Source: Kwoniella dejecticola CBS 10117 (Eukaryota > Basidiomycota > Tremellomycetes > Tremellales > Cryptococcaceae). From it: a DNA stretch of 64,000 nt. Below, piece after piece: positions 47,561-60,100 of this stretch. The notes under the pieces were generated by a model. It worked only from the letters and a program-made list of their open reading frames with translations, was not told the DNA's origin and searched no databases. Position 1 is the stretch's first letter; each line of letters begins with the position of its first letter. The position numbers and the translations under genes are program-made. The DNA is taken from NCBI RefSeq assembly GCF_000512565.2, contig NC_089304.1:1178001-1242000 (forward strand), in the 5' to 3' direction.

Positions 47561-48798
47561 CTATTGATGCTCCGAAATCCACCTCCTTATCCCCGTACTT
47601 CCCAATTTCAACTCCTTCAGCCTCCCCTCATCTGACTCACCGACCAACTCGGCGCCCGCCCCGGACTGATCCGCTATCACATCCACCACATATATCTCCA
47701 GCTGATTTAGATTGGCTTCTTTTCGAGCGATGTTGACTGCTTGACCCCCCGATAAAGTCTCTTTGGAAACCACTAATGCCTGTATGTTGGGGTCGTATTT
47801 TGTGGGACCGTAGGCGTCTGTGATTTCGATAATGTCCAATTCGACCTTTCCACTCGGATTCGAATTTAGCCCTAATGCTGAGCTTGAGCTTGATCCTAAA
47901 CGACGGAGAAAAGCCTTCACTTCGGACAGCCTTTTTGAGAAAGGCTCCACCAATTCAGAATGCTTTTTAGAGGAAAGAAGGGAGTCTGACATCACCCCTA
48001 CGATGATTTTGTCTTGGGCGAGGAAGTGGGATGATTGGAGGAGTAACTTGTGTGCGGCATGCAGATGGTCGAATGTCCCGCCTAGAGCTACTACGCTGTG
48101 GCCGGGTGAAGGGGAGGGTGGGGGGTCGGATGAGCCTGATATTGTACTTGGATTGGGGGGAGGTAATGGGGGTAAAGCGGTTTGAGGGAGAGGTGATAGT
48201 ATATCGAGTAGGTGAGTAGGTATAGGCACTAGCGGAAGACAGTCGCGTTAATCAGTGAGTCGGTCATTTGCAATGAGCAATTGAACAGATCAAAAATACC
48301 TTTGTCAATCAAAAGCAATTGATATTCCTCCCCTGGATATCTGAATAATTTCTCATTAAATGATGCACCTTCACCTTCACTTTCACCGTCAAAATGAATC
48401 TCAACATCCATCAATACCCTCCCTGCAGAGAGTTGAGCAGTAGCTAGGCCGGCATATATCTTTCCCAGAAACGATTGGAATACGGCGAAATTCGATGTAG
48501 GTGATTCCTGCAATAAGGTATATAGCTGATCACAAGACCGACTACTCGAGGATGTATTCGAGCTGGTGTGCGGGATGGAGGTGGAGCTTGTATGGCTGCA
48601 TGAGGGATCAGGGGTGGTGAAGAGGACGGTGAATGATTTAAGCGATGATTTGGGTAACACGTCTAAGAGTGTCGATACCACTCCTGAAGGATCCAATAAG
48701 ATTTCCGGGGTGAAAGGAGCTAATAGTATGCTGTGATCGCGTAACGGAATCATTGTCGCCGACGCCGACGTCGAAGGACTGGTCGTCATCCTTCCCAT
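47561..48798 (-). CDS. CAB4: Pantetheine-phosphate adenylyltransferase (CAB4 type)
   Basis: Two exons on the minus strand: 48798-48300 and 48228-47561 (388 residues). Alternative starts are the ATG 9 bp inside at 48789 and one at 48927; I chose the middle one. The N-terminal half is divergent. The C-terminal half is a nucleotidyltransferase with VVALGGTFDHLHAAHKLLL (the HxGH-like site), IIVGVMSDSLL, and LGSTGIRRW, the ISSTxIR-type motif near the end. The enzyme adenylates 4'-phosphopantetheine to dephospho-CoA, the penultimate step of CoA synthesis. No dephospho-CoA kinase domain is attached, as in other fungi. Codon use and composition match the neighbours. Confidence 0.92.
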
Positions 48799-49521
48799 TC
48801 GCGCCTCTTCGTGGGATGGGGACTCTGTTCGTTGTTGATCTTCTGCTTTGATGAAAGGATGTACAGAGTTGTCCGAGATAAATGCCTTCTTATTCTTACA
48901 TGGCCACCTGCAGTCTCTTGTCATCATATCATCTCACTCACTTCGAAGCACGTGGCTTCGTCTGCACTCTGCATTTAACCTTACCCGGTTAGATGCATAT
49001 GACCGGGCCCGAGCGCGCTCGACGGTTCAATGGTAGACAGGGCGCAAGTGATCCACATTGGATGTTTCAGATTATCGATTTTATCTATTGTCCATCAAAC
49101 GGATTGTCTCACTTCGTCCGGCACGTCCTACAAAACGCCATATATCTATATCAACATCTTATGGGTCGCTTGCTCATGTCAATCAGGTCCAGGAAAATCG
49201 GTAAAAGAGGATAACGTATTTTGGTATTTTGGTGTCAACCCGAAACAAGCCGTAAAGGATGGTCTATTGATTGATTAGCATCAAAAAGTAGGTCAATGCG
49301 CTTCTCCGATTACTCGTACAGATGAGATGGTCCTTGGATACCGTCTCAATTTTCGCAAACTGCTATTGACGGGATGATCTTGCGAACCCTCTGTTGATCG
49401 TTTGTATCCATTTAGAGTTCACTATCAACGTCAACAGCACCATCAAATTTGGATCTGCATAACATCGCGACTCTCAACCTTGTGGGACGTCGAGAATCTG
49501 CTTGAGACCTGCTAGGTCAAG
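48799..49521. other. Divergent intergenic region
   Basis: Spacer between CAB4 and the large Ser/Pro-rich gene. A GGTTCAATGGTAGA string near 49023 resembles a tRNA D arm but no T arm or acceptor stem can be folded around it. No gene is seen. Confidence 0.45.
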
Positions 49522-52500
49522 ATGTCAACTCGTGAGCTACTCATGATCCCGTGCTTCATATGTCAACACACAGTGAACTGACTAGCGAATGCCTTGATCA
49601 GCAGAATACCTATCCTCAATCTCGGCCAACGCCCTAATCTCAGACTTACGCCCCACAACCCTCTCTGTACCAGCTTTGCAACTCCTCAATGCCTTCCTCG
49701 ATGAGGTCCTTGTGTCGCTTATCACAGCTGCCGAGTCGCTGAACCCCTCGGATCTGAGGAAAGAAGGTATCCCATCTGTCTTCTCAGCGCCAACCGGGAG
49801 TACTGGAGGAGAAAATAGCAACCTACGGGCATTAGGAAGATCCGCCGTAGCTGAGGCCGAGGTGGAATTGAGGAGCTGGCTAGAGGGAAAAGGACCGACC
49901 AAAGGTTTTGCACCTGATAATCAAGGTACTGGGATGCGCAATGGCAGGATCTTCAACCCCGAAAAAGCGATAGAGCTCATGCAATTCAAATGCGTTTCAT
50001 ACTCCACTATGGCCTCTCAGGATCCGACGAATGAGTCGTCCGAAGAAGACATACTGACTGCTTGGAAGAAAGTAGGAGGAGATGCGGGCGAGGATACGGT
50101 GGAGCCGGCTGCTTTGTGGATAACGGCTATCATTGAGTGGGTGGACACGTTCAGCTGGATTGCCTGTATGAGTTACAGCTGACTTCAGATGATTAGGCAT
50201 GTTTGCGAGCATGTCCTGTCTCAACTTGCTAGTGTTGTAGCGCGGGATTCGGAGATCGTAGTTGCTGGGCCGCAGGAGCTGTATACTGCTTTGTGTGAAG
50301 ATGTGAGCGTATGGGGTTTATTCAAGAAAATGAAGGGTAGGTCGCTCTTCTCATTCTTGACGTGACTTCACAAAACTCATGAGCATTTTCTGCAGTCAAA
50401 ATTCATCTGGAAGCTGCTATACGCGCCGGGACTCGCCATAAACGTTCAACACCTTCTCGACCATCTACCGGTCAATCAGCAGCAGGGCGAGCATCTCCAT
50501 CTATGTCCGGATCACCTCACGCGTCCAGAGTATCACTTGGCCATCACAAGGACGGTTCATTGGACACTACGCGAAATATCACTTCTTCTCCCTCGCAGCA
50601 CGATCGTTCGTCGATGGAAACCAACAGATTCGGTGGAATATCAGGAGGAGTCATACGTAAGGGGTCCCAGCTCAGCAAGAAGTCTGGGAGTTCACCTGGA
50701 AGTAAACACCACTTACTGCGAGGTCAAGGTCAAGGTCAGAGCCACGAAAGATCGGGGAGTGTCTTGAGTGAGAACACTAGATCCATGTTGGGTGCATTTC
50801 ATGACACACACGGGTCAGAAGCGACAGAAGAGGATGAGCAGTCTATTCAGGAGGCTCAAGATGAATTTGATGCGCTTGTGAGAAGTGGAGAGACTATGAA
50901 AGTCAGCTTGACTCCCAGTAGACTGAAGAACTTTGATGTGAGCGAAGATGTCCTGCCTCATCCTTCTTCCCTCTGGAAGCAGGATATAGCACTGACGGCG
51001 CGATCTTATAGGGCGGCAACAATCGACGTCGTGCAGCCGAATCTCCTAATCCATCTCTGTCCGCTAGATCCGCACGATCAGACAACATAACCCCGTCTCA
51101 GTTTCCTACTCCCCCAAGCACACAGCCAAGGTCTAGTACCACAGAGCAACATTCCCAGAACTCTTATACCCTTTCATCGCCTACCCAGTACTCAGCGCTC
51201 AGTCCAGCAAATCGACCTCGCGCAGATTCGGCTCAAAGAAGATTGCAAGCTCGAGCTGCGTCCACGATAGAGGAGAAGGTAGACGAGGAGGAAGTCGCTA
51301 GCATGTCAAAGAAGGAGAGTCTGATGGAGTTGTTAGCTTCTGAGGGCGCACTCGAAGACCAAAGTCCAATCAAGAAAAATGGAGTGCGCTCATCCAGTCC
51401 GGAGGAGATCAGGAGAACCGTCCCAGCTGTTGTACTGGGAACGCCACCACCTCCTCCACCGCAGTCTACCTTTTCGTCACCACCAACACATGATCTGAAT
51501 ACGCCTAAAGCGGGAGACTTTGCGACCCATCAACCAGATATAGTATCTTCGCCCGTAGTTCCCAATGGTCAAGCACAATATTCACCGCAACCGGTCCTGA
51601 CGAGGTCTCAATACTCGTCATCGAGCCTGAATAGACCGAATGGGAAGACAAATACTCCGCCCAATGGCGATGCCAATGCAGAGGATGACTTTGCTTTCAC
51701 CGGCCAGCGCAGACCAAGAATGAAGACTGAAGCTCAGGAATTAGCTGATTTCTTCAACAATACCCCTCCACCAACGAACGAGCCTACTTTCAAATCTCAG
51801 CCGCAATCCCCAACTTTGAGCCAAGGTGAAGGATTCAGTGAACCACCCCAGACCGCTAAATCCGGTAAGGGATTTCGAGCTTTACTATCGAAAGCCACGA
51901 AGTCATCCAAGAAAGAGAAAGAAAAAGACAAAGACAAATCACCACAATTGGGTACTTCCGCGAGCTATTCCAAATTGAACTCAACCTCCAATCTCAACGT
52001 CTCAAATGGGAGCAAGCATCAACATAGTGGCAGTATAGGTAAATCCGAGGGACCCAAGATAACTGGATGGGCGGGATTTGAAGATCCGAATTCACCCCCT
52101 CAACTAGGCAAAAACGGAGGGATGACCATGCCAAAGAAACAGAAATCTCTGCACAGCCTATCGAACGTACCTACAGCTTTCCGACCGTTTGCTAAAGAAG
52201 AGGATTTGACAAGGGACAATCAAGCTAGGAAAGGAAGCAATGCGAGTCGGACGTCAGACTATGCCAGAGAGGCAGCTGCGAAGTATGCGGAAAGAAGGAA
52301 TAGTGCAGCTGCGTTAGCTGATCGACGGGGAAGTGCTGGATTGGGTCCTTCAGCCCTCGGCACGGGTGAGAGACGAGGAAGCGAAAGTACGATCGGAGTA
52401 GGCGATAGAAGGGGAAGTGCGAGTGCTACTGGACCACCACCGATATCTCAAGAACGAAGAGGAAGTCAGCCCTTGCATTCTCCGACTCAAACTACGGTCA

Positions 52501-53501
52501 ATGGTCGACCTGCCGTCGACGGCGAGAGTAAGAGGATGATTGGGCTAGGTATCGGTAGTGCTCCCTCCGGTGCAGAATCGAATAATGGTACGATAGAGAA
52601 AGGTAGTCCTCCGGTTCTAGAAGATATAATCACCTCTTCGTCGCCCCACACTAGAAGACCAGAATCAGGCTTAGAAGGACTGAAAATGCCGGGAAGTGCA
52701 ACATCGTTCAAAACCGCTCATTCGATCTTGTCACCGCCCTCAGCGATCGATCGCTCTCAGACACATATACCGGTACCAGTACCGATCCCGAGCCCGACGA
52801 AATCAGTTGGCAGCGTATCAGTATCGAAATCGACTTCAACGGGAGATATAATCATCCCTCGTAAACCTTTGGTGGACAGTGGAACTCAAACACCCCCTAT
52901 GCCCACTCCTACTCCTACTACACCTCCATCACCTGTGCCCTCGATAAAGTTAACAGACCTTGTCCCGCTCAGAAGGTTATTGGAACACGCTACGACGGTG
53001 ATGGAATGCAAATTGTTGTTGGATGCTATATTGAGTCAATATGGTGTACCCCGATCTCTTCCGCACATCCCACATCTAAATTCGCAGAGTGAGGGTCAAA
53101 CCCAAGTGAACGTCGGACCGGAAGATAGAGTTACGGCGTGGTTATTAGCTGGACGTGATGGGCCTGTTGGGGATGTGGGTATCGGCGCTCGTTCTCATGG
53201 GCATCCGCAAGGGAGAGTACCAGAAGGAGCAGACAGTGAAAACGACCTGAGTAGGACTAAAGAGAGCATGACGAACGGTGTTTCAAGACCGTCTGACGAC
53301 CGAGATAACATGGGTGAGGGCGAAAATGCAGTGACGGAAACGGAAACGGCAACGGCAACGGCAACGGAGCCAGACTTGGAAGGGGACGATGGTATTGAAA
53401 CGGAGGTTGGAACGGAGACGGACATTGAGACGGGGGTGATTATCGATAGTTTCAGGAATGTGGAGATTGAGAGGCGGAGTCCAGTAAAGCTGACAAGGTG
53501 A
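49522..53501 (+). CDS. Large unrecognised protein, ordered N-terminus and Ser/Pro-rich tail
   Basis: Five exons: 49522-49531, 49602-50140, 50189-50336, 50396-50937, 51012-53501 (1242 residues). The first exon is only 10 nt (ATG plus three residues' worth) and joins in frame to give MSTPEYLSSISANALISDLR. Residues about 1-260 look folded and helical (LSVPALQLLNAFLDEVLVSL, MIRHVCEHVLSQLASVV, LYTALCEDVSVWGLFKKMK). The rest is Ser/Pro/Gly-rich with KEKEKDKDK, RRGS-type repeats (about 730-790) and an acidic Glu/Thr tail. A last ordered patch, LVPLRRLLEHATTVMECKLLLDAIL, sits near residue 995. No family is recognised. The helical start could be histone-fold-like, which is only an impression. The RRGS sites look like basophilic kinase targets. 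Confidence 0.75.
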
Positions 53502-54309
53502 CTTAGAGTAATGGTGGAGCTGGAAAGATTGACAAGTCATTTTGTGCGGGCACGGGGCGGAACGGATTGTCTCATCAACATCGGATATCAGGAAGCTTTC
53601 AGCCTATTTACTCTAGTATACGTATACATTATTTGGGATCCCGGAGGTCTTTCGTAACGAGGCACATGCAAAGATTTGATTCGGCCGAGCTGCTTCCGAG
53701 TTGTCTCCTTCTTGCCTTTGACTCTGACTTTGGGCTCGACTGGATCAATGGGCTGGACTGCGCTGAATCAACTCGAATCTGAATATATGTTTTGCGTGGG
53801 CGCCATCTGGGCAGAGATTTTTCGAGCGAGTGGACGAGTAAGATAAAATCATCAGTATTCATACTGAATTTGAACTGGAATTGAAATTGGAACTCGAATG
53901 CAGGTTATAAGCTATCATACTTTTTTTTATTTTTTTTTGCTTTTGACAGTTGGTAGAAGATGGGCCGATGAGTGTCAGTGTTATCGGGCTTTCCTTGATG
54001 CGATATGCATATGTGCATGAGACGCTACCACTTGATTTTTACTATACATCTTATATACACAACTTGATGTAACCGCTTCCCCCATGAGATCATCTTTCCT
54101 TGATTCTAGAACGCAATATGCAATATGCAATATGATACAGTGAATTGAAGGCGAGCGAGCGTCTTCGTGAATTGAAAGAAGGATCATTTTGAAGCAGAAG
54201 AAGAAAAAGAAAATCGACGAGAGTCGAAACGAGAAGAGAAATAGAGGGATCGAGGGGTGAAGGTGGAGGTAGAGAGGGAGAAAGGGGCACAGGGATCGGA
54301 TCTGGACGA
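53502..54309. other. Convergent 3' spacer
   Basis: Spacer of 808 bp between convergent stops. It holds a T-rich run near 53921-53940 and three tandem CAATATG units (54114-54134). No gene is supported. Confidence 0.5.
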
Positions 54310-56348
54310 TTATTCTTCCTTCCTTGCTTGTTCAGAGGCGAACCCCAGACCGAATCCCATCTTGATTGCGAAATCCCTTGATCGGGTCAACGCAGCTGGA
54401 TCTTGCGGGGTGACCCAATATTCGTCGATGATGGGGATTTGGAGGAGGTTCATCTGTAATTGGGCCATCAAAATCGTGATCAGCTTTTCGTCTTTCACCT
54501 CGTAGTTACATTCACCCTTTCTGTTCCACATAACGACATGACTGTGCTAGGATCTGTGCGGAGAGAGACTCACCTTGGGGGTGATGACTATCATAGTATT
54601 CGTCTTAACTTCCATCCAATCGCTTCGTTCGAACGTAAGAGGTTCAGAAGCAATCATGATTATATTCTCCCTTTTATCCGCTTTGGTCATCCTGTATAAG
54701 CCGCCTTCTTGGTATTCGTCGAACGATGTTCCGGAAGAGAAGAATAATGAGGAAGCTTCGGAAGTTTTCGAGGAGATATACCTGTGTTGAGAATTGATTG
54801 AAACGATATATCGAAATCGAAACATATCAGCTCAGCCAATCGAGGATTCTTGAAGATGGCATGTGGATCGGATTGACTGACCTAGTAGCGACTACTGTCA
54901 GACCGTCCGTCACGACGAAATTCAATAGACTGGGTCCGGTCTAAGTGGAACGAAATAGAATATGGATAAGCTGGTCCGTCAACACGATGAACTATGAGAA
55001 GCAAATGACCGGCTCACTATGCCAGCTTCCTTGGATAGCTTGTTTATGAACCGTATAGTTTCCATCATAGCGTCTCGAAGCTCGACATGGCTAAACGATC
55101 GAGCATGGGGATCTTTCAGCTGACAAAGGTTGCTTTTGTGAGCTCAGCTGTATCTGTCACATGTATCGCCGATGGTCATTGATACTCACTTTCGATAAGA
55201 ATATCATGAATGCCCATTCCGAGTCTGACGTCGCAAGACATTATATCATGTAAGCGGTCTGTTTCCACGGTTCTATGAAGATGCTAGGGAAAGTAGATTA
55301 TGGGTTTGAGACTCGACCTACCGGTATATCCTGATGGGTACAAAAACAATTCTTCAGGTAATGATTGTTGAACTGCCCTTTTAATCTTCTTGAATTCGTT
55401 GATTTCTCCATTATGCATCCACATCAACTTGTCGAACATCCACGGATGACAGTTGTCCTCGGATGCTACATCGTTGAACGTTAGTCACATCATACAAGAT
55501 TCTCCAGATGTGATGTGTCACTTACGAGCTCCCGCCATCGTCGACGCTCGTACATGGGCGCTTAAGTCACAATGTGCGTCAATATAACTTCCCTGCATTT
55601 GTCGAAGTTTGACTTACAACACAAGCGCACTCCTTATTTTCTCTGCCAACCTCGTTAAGTTCGCATTACTCCACGCCTATCTCTATTATCAGTATCCTCC
55701 ATAACTGGGGCCGATAACAAGGTGACTTACGGGATGTATTGACTTGAATAGACATGGTCGTTCGTTCTCCAATTCTCTCTCTCGTTCTCTAGCTTCTAGA
55801 ATCTCTTTCGATTTATCGTCTAATCCAGCTTTGGGATCTATATCTACGTCTCGACTCGGGTCATTTGGCGGCGTCGGGATATATTCTCGGGAATGGGAAT
55901 GTGAACATGCTCCTTGTAATGGTTCGGTCGGTTCGGGAGGAGCTGGGATGTTGGTCGCGCGAGGAACGGTCAAAGAAGCAGGCGCGGGGAGGGGGTCGTA
56001 CCATCCTATACCGAATCCGTCTGCCTGTGGCCCGTAGAAGACAAGTCAGCCAACAGCTCTTTTTGATTGCACAGGATGCACGAGTTCAGTACTATCACTG
56101 TACCGTAGACATAGTCTGGGAAAAGGGAGAAGGAGCGGTGACTCACATTCATAGGCCGACTACTGGGCATTCGGAGTTTACTCTCGAAAGCCTGGTTGAT
56201 AATGCTGTGCTTCGGACGAGTGACGAGGTGGGAGAGCTGTATAGGCTCGGTGCCTTTGTATACGAGCTGCGTGGACGGAATAAAGTATTAGCAGACGATC
56301 GAATAGATTATCAACACGCATGTGAGAGGCACTTACAAATCGACACAT
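54310..56348 (-). CDS. DUG3: Class II glutamine amidotransferase (Dug3 type)
   Basis: Eleven exons on the minus strand: 56348-56337, 56266-56147, 56024-55731, 55676-55618, 55560-55526, 55465-55322, 55224-55190, 55119-55018, 54940-54882, 54781-54574, 54453-54310 (403 residues, all phases fit). The first exon is 12 nt and codes MCRF, placing the catalytic Cys at residue 2 as in Ntn-type amidotransferases. It continues LVYKGTEPIQLSHLV, ADGFGIGWYDP, FAHVRASTMAG, NCHPWMFDKLMWMHNGEI and DSEWAFMIFLS. With Dug2, yeast Dug3 forms the GGTase-type complex that degrades glutathione in the cytosol; I infer the same role. A charged low-complexity insert (about residues 70-140) is extra to the catalytic core. 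The gene is divergent from SND1. Confidence 0.92.
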
Positions 56349-57196
56349 CGTTTCAAGCTGATTTGGAAGGCTTCAAAGATTTTGGGAGAGGCTAGGAGAT
56401 GTCGAAATGGAAGTCAAGGTATGTTACCTGTTGTATAAATATGCTCTGTATCAGCGTGATAGAGCGTTAAGACAAATGCTATCCATGATCACCTAAGATG
56501 TAGTGATTGTACACACCTTTGATGCATCTCTGACAGCAGCTCGATTTCGTTGACAGATGGGCCTTACTCTACTTTGTCATTCATCGGTCTTTCTTTCGGC
56601 CTTTCTTCGTTTACAACTCAGCTTTGTAGTTGTAGTTGTAGTTGTAGTTGTAGTTGTAGTTGTAGTTGTAGTTGTAGTTGTAGTTGACGTTGAATGAAAG
56701 GATGCGAGTCTTGGGATCCTTTGAGAGTCGGCAGCGTGCGATGTCGTGATGGCTTCGGACTGATTCTTGTTTGTTATGCAGTTTACAGTACCTGGTGGCC
56801 GTCTCGATGCTTGTCGATGATAGCCCTAGTCGCCGATGAAATGCGGTTATCAATTAGTTATCTAAGTGGATTTATGATGATGGAGGTTCGATATCAAGAT
56901 TATTCGGAATACCCACCAGATCAATCTTCAAAATAACGAATGAATTTAAGTCATTCAACGTAACAACAAATCAACCGGACCACATGGCTACCACATGAGG
57001 GGAAAGTGGGGTAAATCAAACCGACGTGCCTGAGTTTCGGTCATTCGTCTCATCTCTCTGTCGTCGTGTCGTGGTGCACAAGACATCCAACACATTGCAT
57101 CTCAGCTATTTCAAGTTGACGAATCGTATATGAGCAAGAAATTTCATCAATAGTCAATTCACAGAACTAAGCAATCATCAGTCAATTTCAGCAAAG
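56349..57196. other. Divergent promoter: DUG3 / SND1
   Basis: No coding feature is seen. The region contains the TTGTAG hexamer microsatellite. An 80-codon minus-strand ORF there is merely its translation (Tyr-Asn repeats). Confidence 0.5.
56624..56686. repeat. Hexamer microsatellite (TTGTAG)n
   Basis: About 10.5 uninterrupted copies of TTGTAG lie about 280 bp upstream of the DUG3 ATG and 510 bp upstream of the SND1 ATG. Confidence 0.95.
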
Positions 57197-60100
57197 ATGG
57201 CAACAAGAGCAGTGAGTTATATTTCTCAATAGTCCAGACACCTTCACACTTGCTGCATTCTCCGCAAAGCCTCAACCTTCGTTATCCACGAAGCGGTGGT
57301 GTTTGAGCTGACATTCCTTCCTGACAGATCGTGAAATGTGAGCCAGCCGCTCTAAGACCATCAGGTGCGAGCTGACTGCGTCAATTCTGTAATTTCCAAC
57401 GTAGCTGTCCTGTCCGGAGACACCGTCATCATCAGACCCAAGGAAGCCCCAGCCAAAGGTCAAGCTTCAAAAGAGAAGTGAGCTAGCTCCGTGACAAGCT
57501 TAGGTGGAGGTCTATGAGCTGATGTCTTTTTCCAGACTCTTACACCTCGCCGGTATACAAGCTCCAAGATTAGGCTCAACAACTCGCGAAGACGAGGTAA
57601 GCTGTTCCCCACATGTACCTATTCCCTACCCACAGCCTGCTGATCCGTGCGCAATAGCCATTTTCCTTCCCTTCTAGAGAATACCTCAGAGGGTTGTTGG
57701 TAGGAAAAGAAGTTGCATACAATGTCACACATAGCCTGACTGGATCCGTAAGTCAGCTTCATGAAATGATGACAGTAGCAAGCTGATTGAGATATCGCGG
57801 AACAGGGACCGGAACGAGAATTCGTTACCTTATTGATTGCACCGGCTGGACCAGGTCTACCACCTCAAGATGTAGCTTCTTTAGTACTGGCTAATGGATG
57901 GGCGAAGCTCAGAGATGGAGTCGGAGAAGGCGAGGAAGCTGTCAGGTCAGCTCTTTGCTGTCGAGATATGCTCTCAATCATGAAGCTGACGATGAGAAAC
58001 AGACGATTGGGGGCAGAGGAAGCTAAGAAGAGGGAACAGCTGAGAGCCATAGAGCAACAAGCTAAGAGCGAAGGCTTGGGCTTATGGGCCGAACAACCTG
58101 AATCAGTGAGCTGCAGGGTTCATGTACGAAGAGCAAGTTGACTGACATTTGAGCAATCAATGAATAGCAAAGAACCGTATCATTCCAGATGCCGTCAGAT
58201 CCACACGCTTTCGTAGCTGAGCACAAGGATCATGATATCGATGGTAAGCTGGCGAACCCGGGCATCAGCTGAAATCTTCTCAGCTAACATCCAGCCTTTC
58301 TTCAGCTATTGTTGAGCAAGTTCGCGATGGTACACAAATTAGAGTCAGGTTACTCTTGGATGAGGAGAACCATCAGTTCGTTAATCTCGTGTTAGCCGGT
58401 GCAAAGGCGCCTAGAGCATCTGCTGGACGGGATAACGATACTTCGTCTGCTGAACCATGGGGCGAAGAGGTAAGCGCAGGAATTCTGTAATCTGTCTTCT
58501 TCCTTCTTTCGCAATGAGCGCTGACTTGCTGACTCTCTTCTGTTACAAGGCCAAATTCTTCACTGAGGTCCGTATGCTACAACGGGCAATCAAAGTACGC
58601 CTCCTCTCAGCTCCTGTATCTCTCGGTGCTTCTGCCTTCCAATCTGGACCAACACCGGCTGGAGCCAAATCCGCGAATGGCAATGGGTTACCCGCGCCAA
58701 GCTCTGGCGGAGCAAGTATAATTATCGGTATTGCGTGAGCGAGATCTCACATCCAAACTCAATCGAGGATGTAGCTCATTGCACATTATAGCAAACATCC
58801 TAATGGTAACATCGCCGAATTCTTGTGTGGAGCAGGTCTAGCCAAAGTGATCGATGTGAGTTTCCAGCTAACAAGCACGGCACAATCAAAGCTCCGAATG
58901 TGCAGCTGATTGCATTGCTCCAGTGGCATGCGGGTATATTGTCTCCTCATGGAGGTCTCGATAGATTCAGAGCAGCTGAGAAGTCCGCCAAAGACAAGCG
59001 ATTGGGTCTATGGGAATCATTTGGCGCATCCAAATCAGCTGGAGCCGCCAATGGGTCAACAGCTGTCGCGGCCACGACGAAAGGATCCGAATTCGATGCT
59101 GTCGTCAGTAGAATATGGGGATCGGATCAGTTGAGCGTTGTGCCTAAGGGTGAAGATGGAAAGGAGAGGAGATTACAACTTGCTTCCGTCCGCGGACCTA
59201 GGTAAGCTTGTGATCCAGGTCATACCTTTGGTCAATTTAGCTTACCTTTCTGTGGGACAGGAATACAGATGCTAAATCGACTTACTGGGCTAACGAAGCC
59301 AAGGAGTGAGTGCCAGACATCCGCGGCTTTGACGACATGAGATAGCTGTCTCAAGATCATTCTGCAGATTCCTACGAAAACGTCTTATTGGGAAGACTGT
59401 ACATGTGCACATCGATTATGTCAAGCCTCGGGAAGGAGAATATGAGGAGAGGGAGTGCGTGACTATCACGTATGGAAACGCCAATAAGTGAGCTAACTTT
59501 CCTTTGAGCAAGCGAAAGGCGAAGCTGATTGATGTATCAATAGTAACATCGCGGAACAACTGATCGAGAAGGGTCTAGCTACTGTACTGAGACACAAGAG
59601 AGACGACGAAGATCGATCAATGGAACTGGATAAATTGATAGTAGCTGAACAAGCGTAAGCTGCCGAAATGGGTGGTATAGCGCTCCGTGAAGCTGACATA
59701 TCTGATGACAGCGCCGTTGCCGATACGAAAGGTGTACATTCCGCCAAAGAAGTGTCTTTGCCTCGAATTGTTGACGCCTCGGAAAGTGCTTCTCGAGCTT
59801 CATCGTACCTCACGCAATGGAAAAGACAGGGCCGACATCAAGCAGTAGTCGACTTTGTATCGGCTGGATCAAGGTTCAAGCTGTTCTTACCTAAAGAAAA
59901 CACCAAAGTCACCTTTGTCCTGGCCGGTGCGTAATAGCTGGGTCGTAAATTTCAAACACGAAGACAGCTGACTTTGAGGTATGTTGAAAGGCATTCGCGC
60001 GCCAAGAACAGCGAGAAACGCTTCAGAGAAATCTGAGCCGTTTGGTCCAGAATCTTTACGGTTCGCCAGCAGATACATGCAAAGGGATATTGAAGTCGGT

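Noticed and set aside
48995..49080. GGTTCAATGGTAGA string resembling a tRNA D arm
   Set aside because: No matching anticodon stem, T arm or acceptor pairing within 100 bases downstream.
56611..56853. Minus-strand ORF with Tyr-Asn repeats
   Set aside because: It is simply the translation of the TTGTAG microsatellite.
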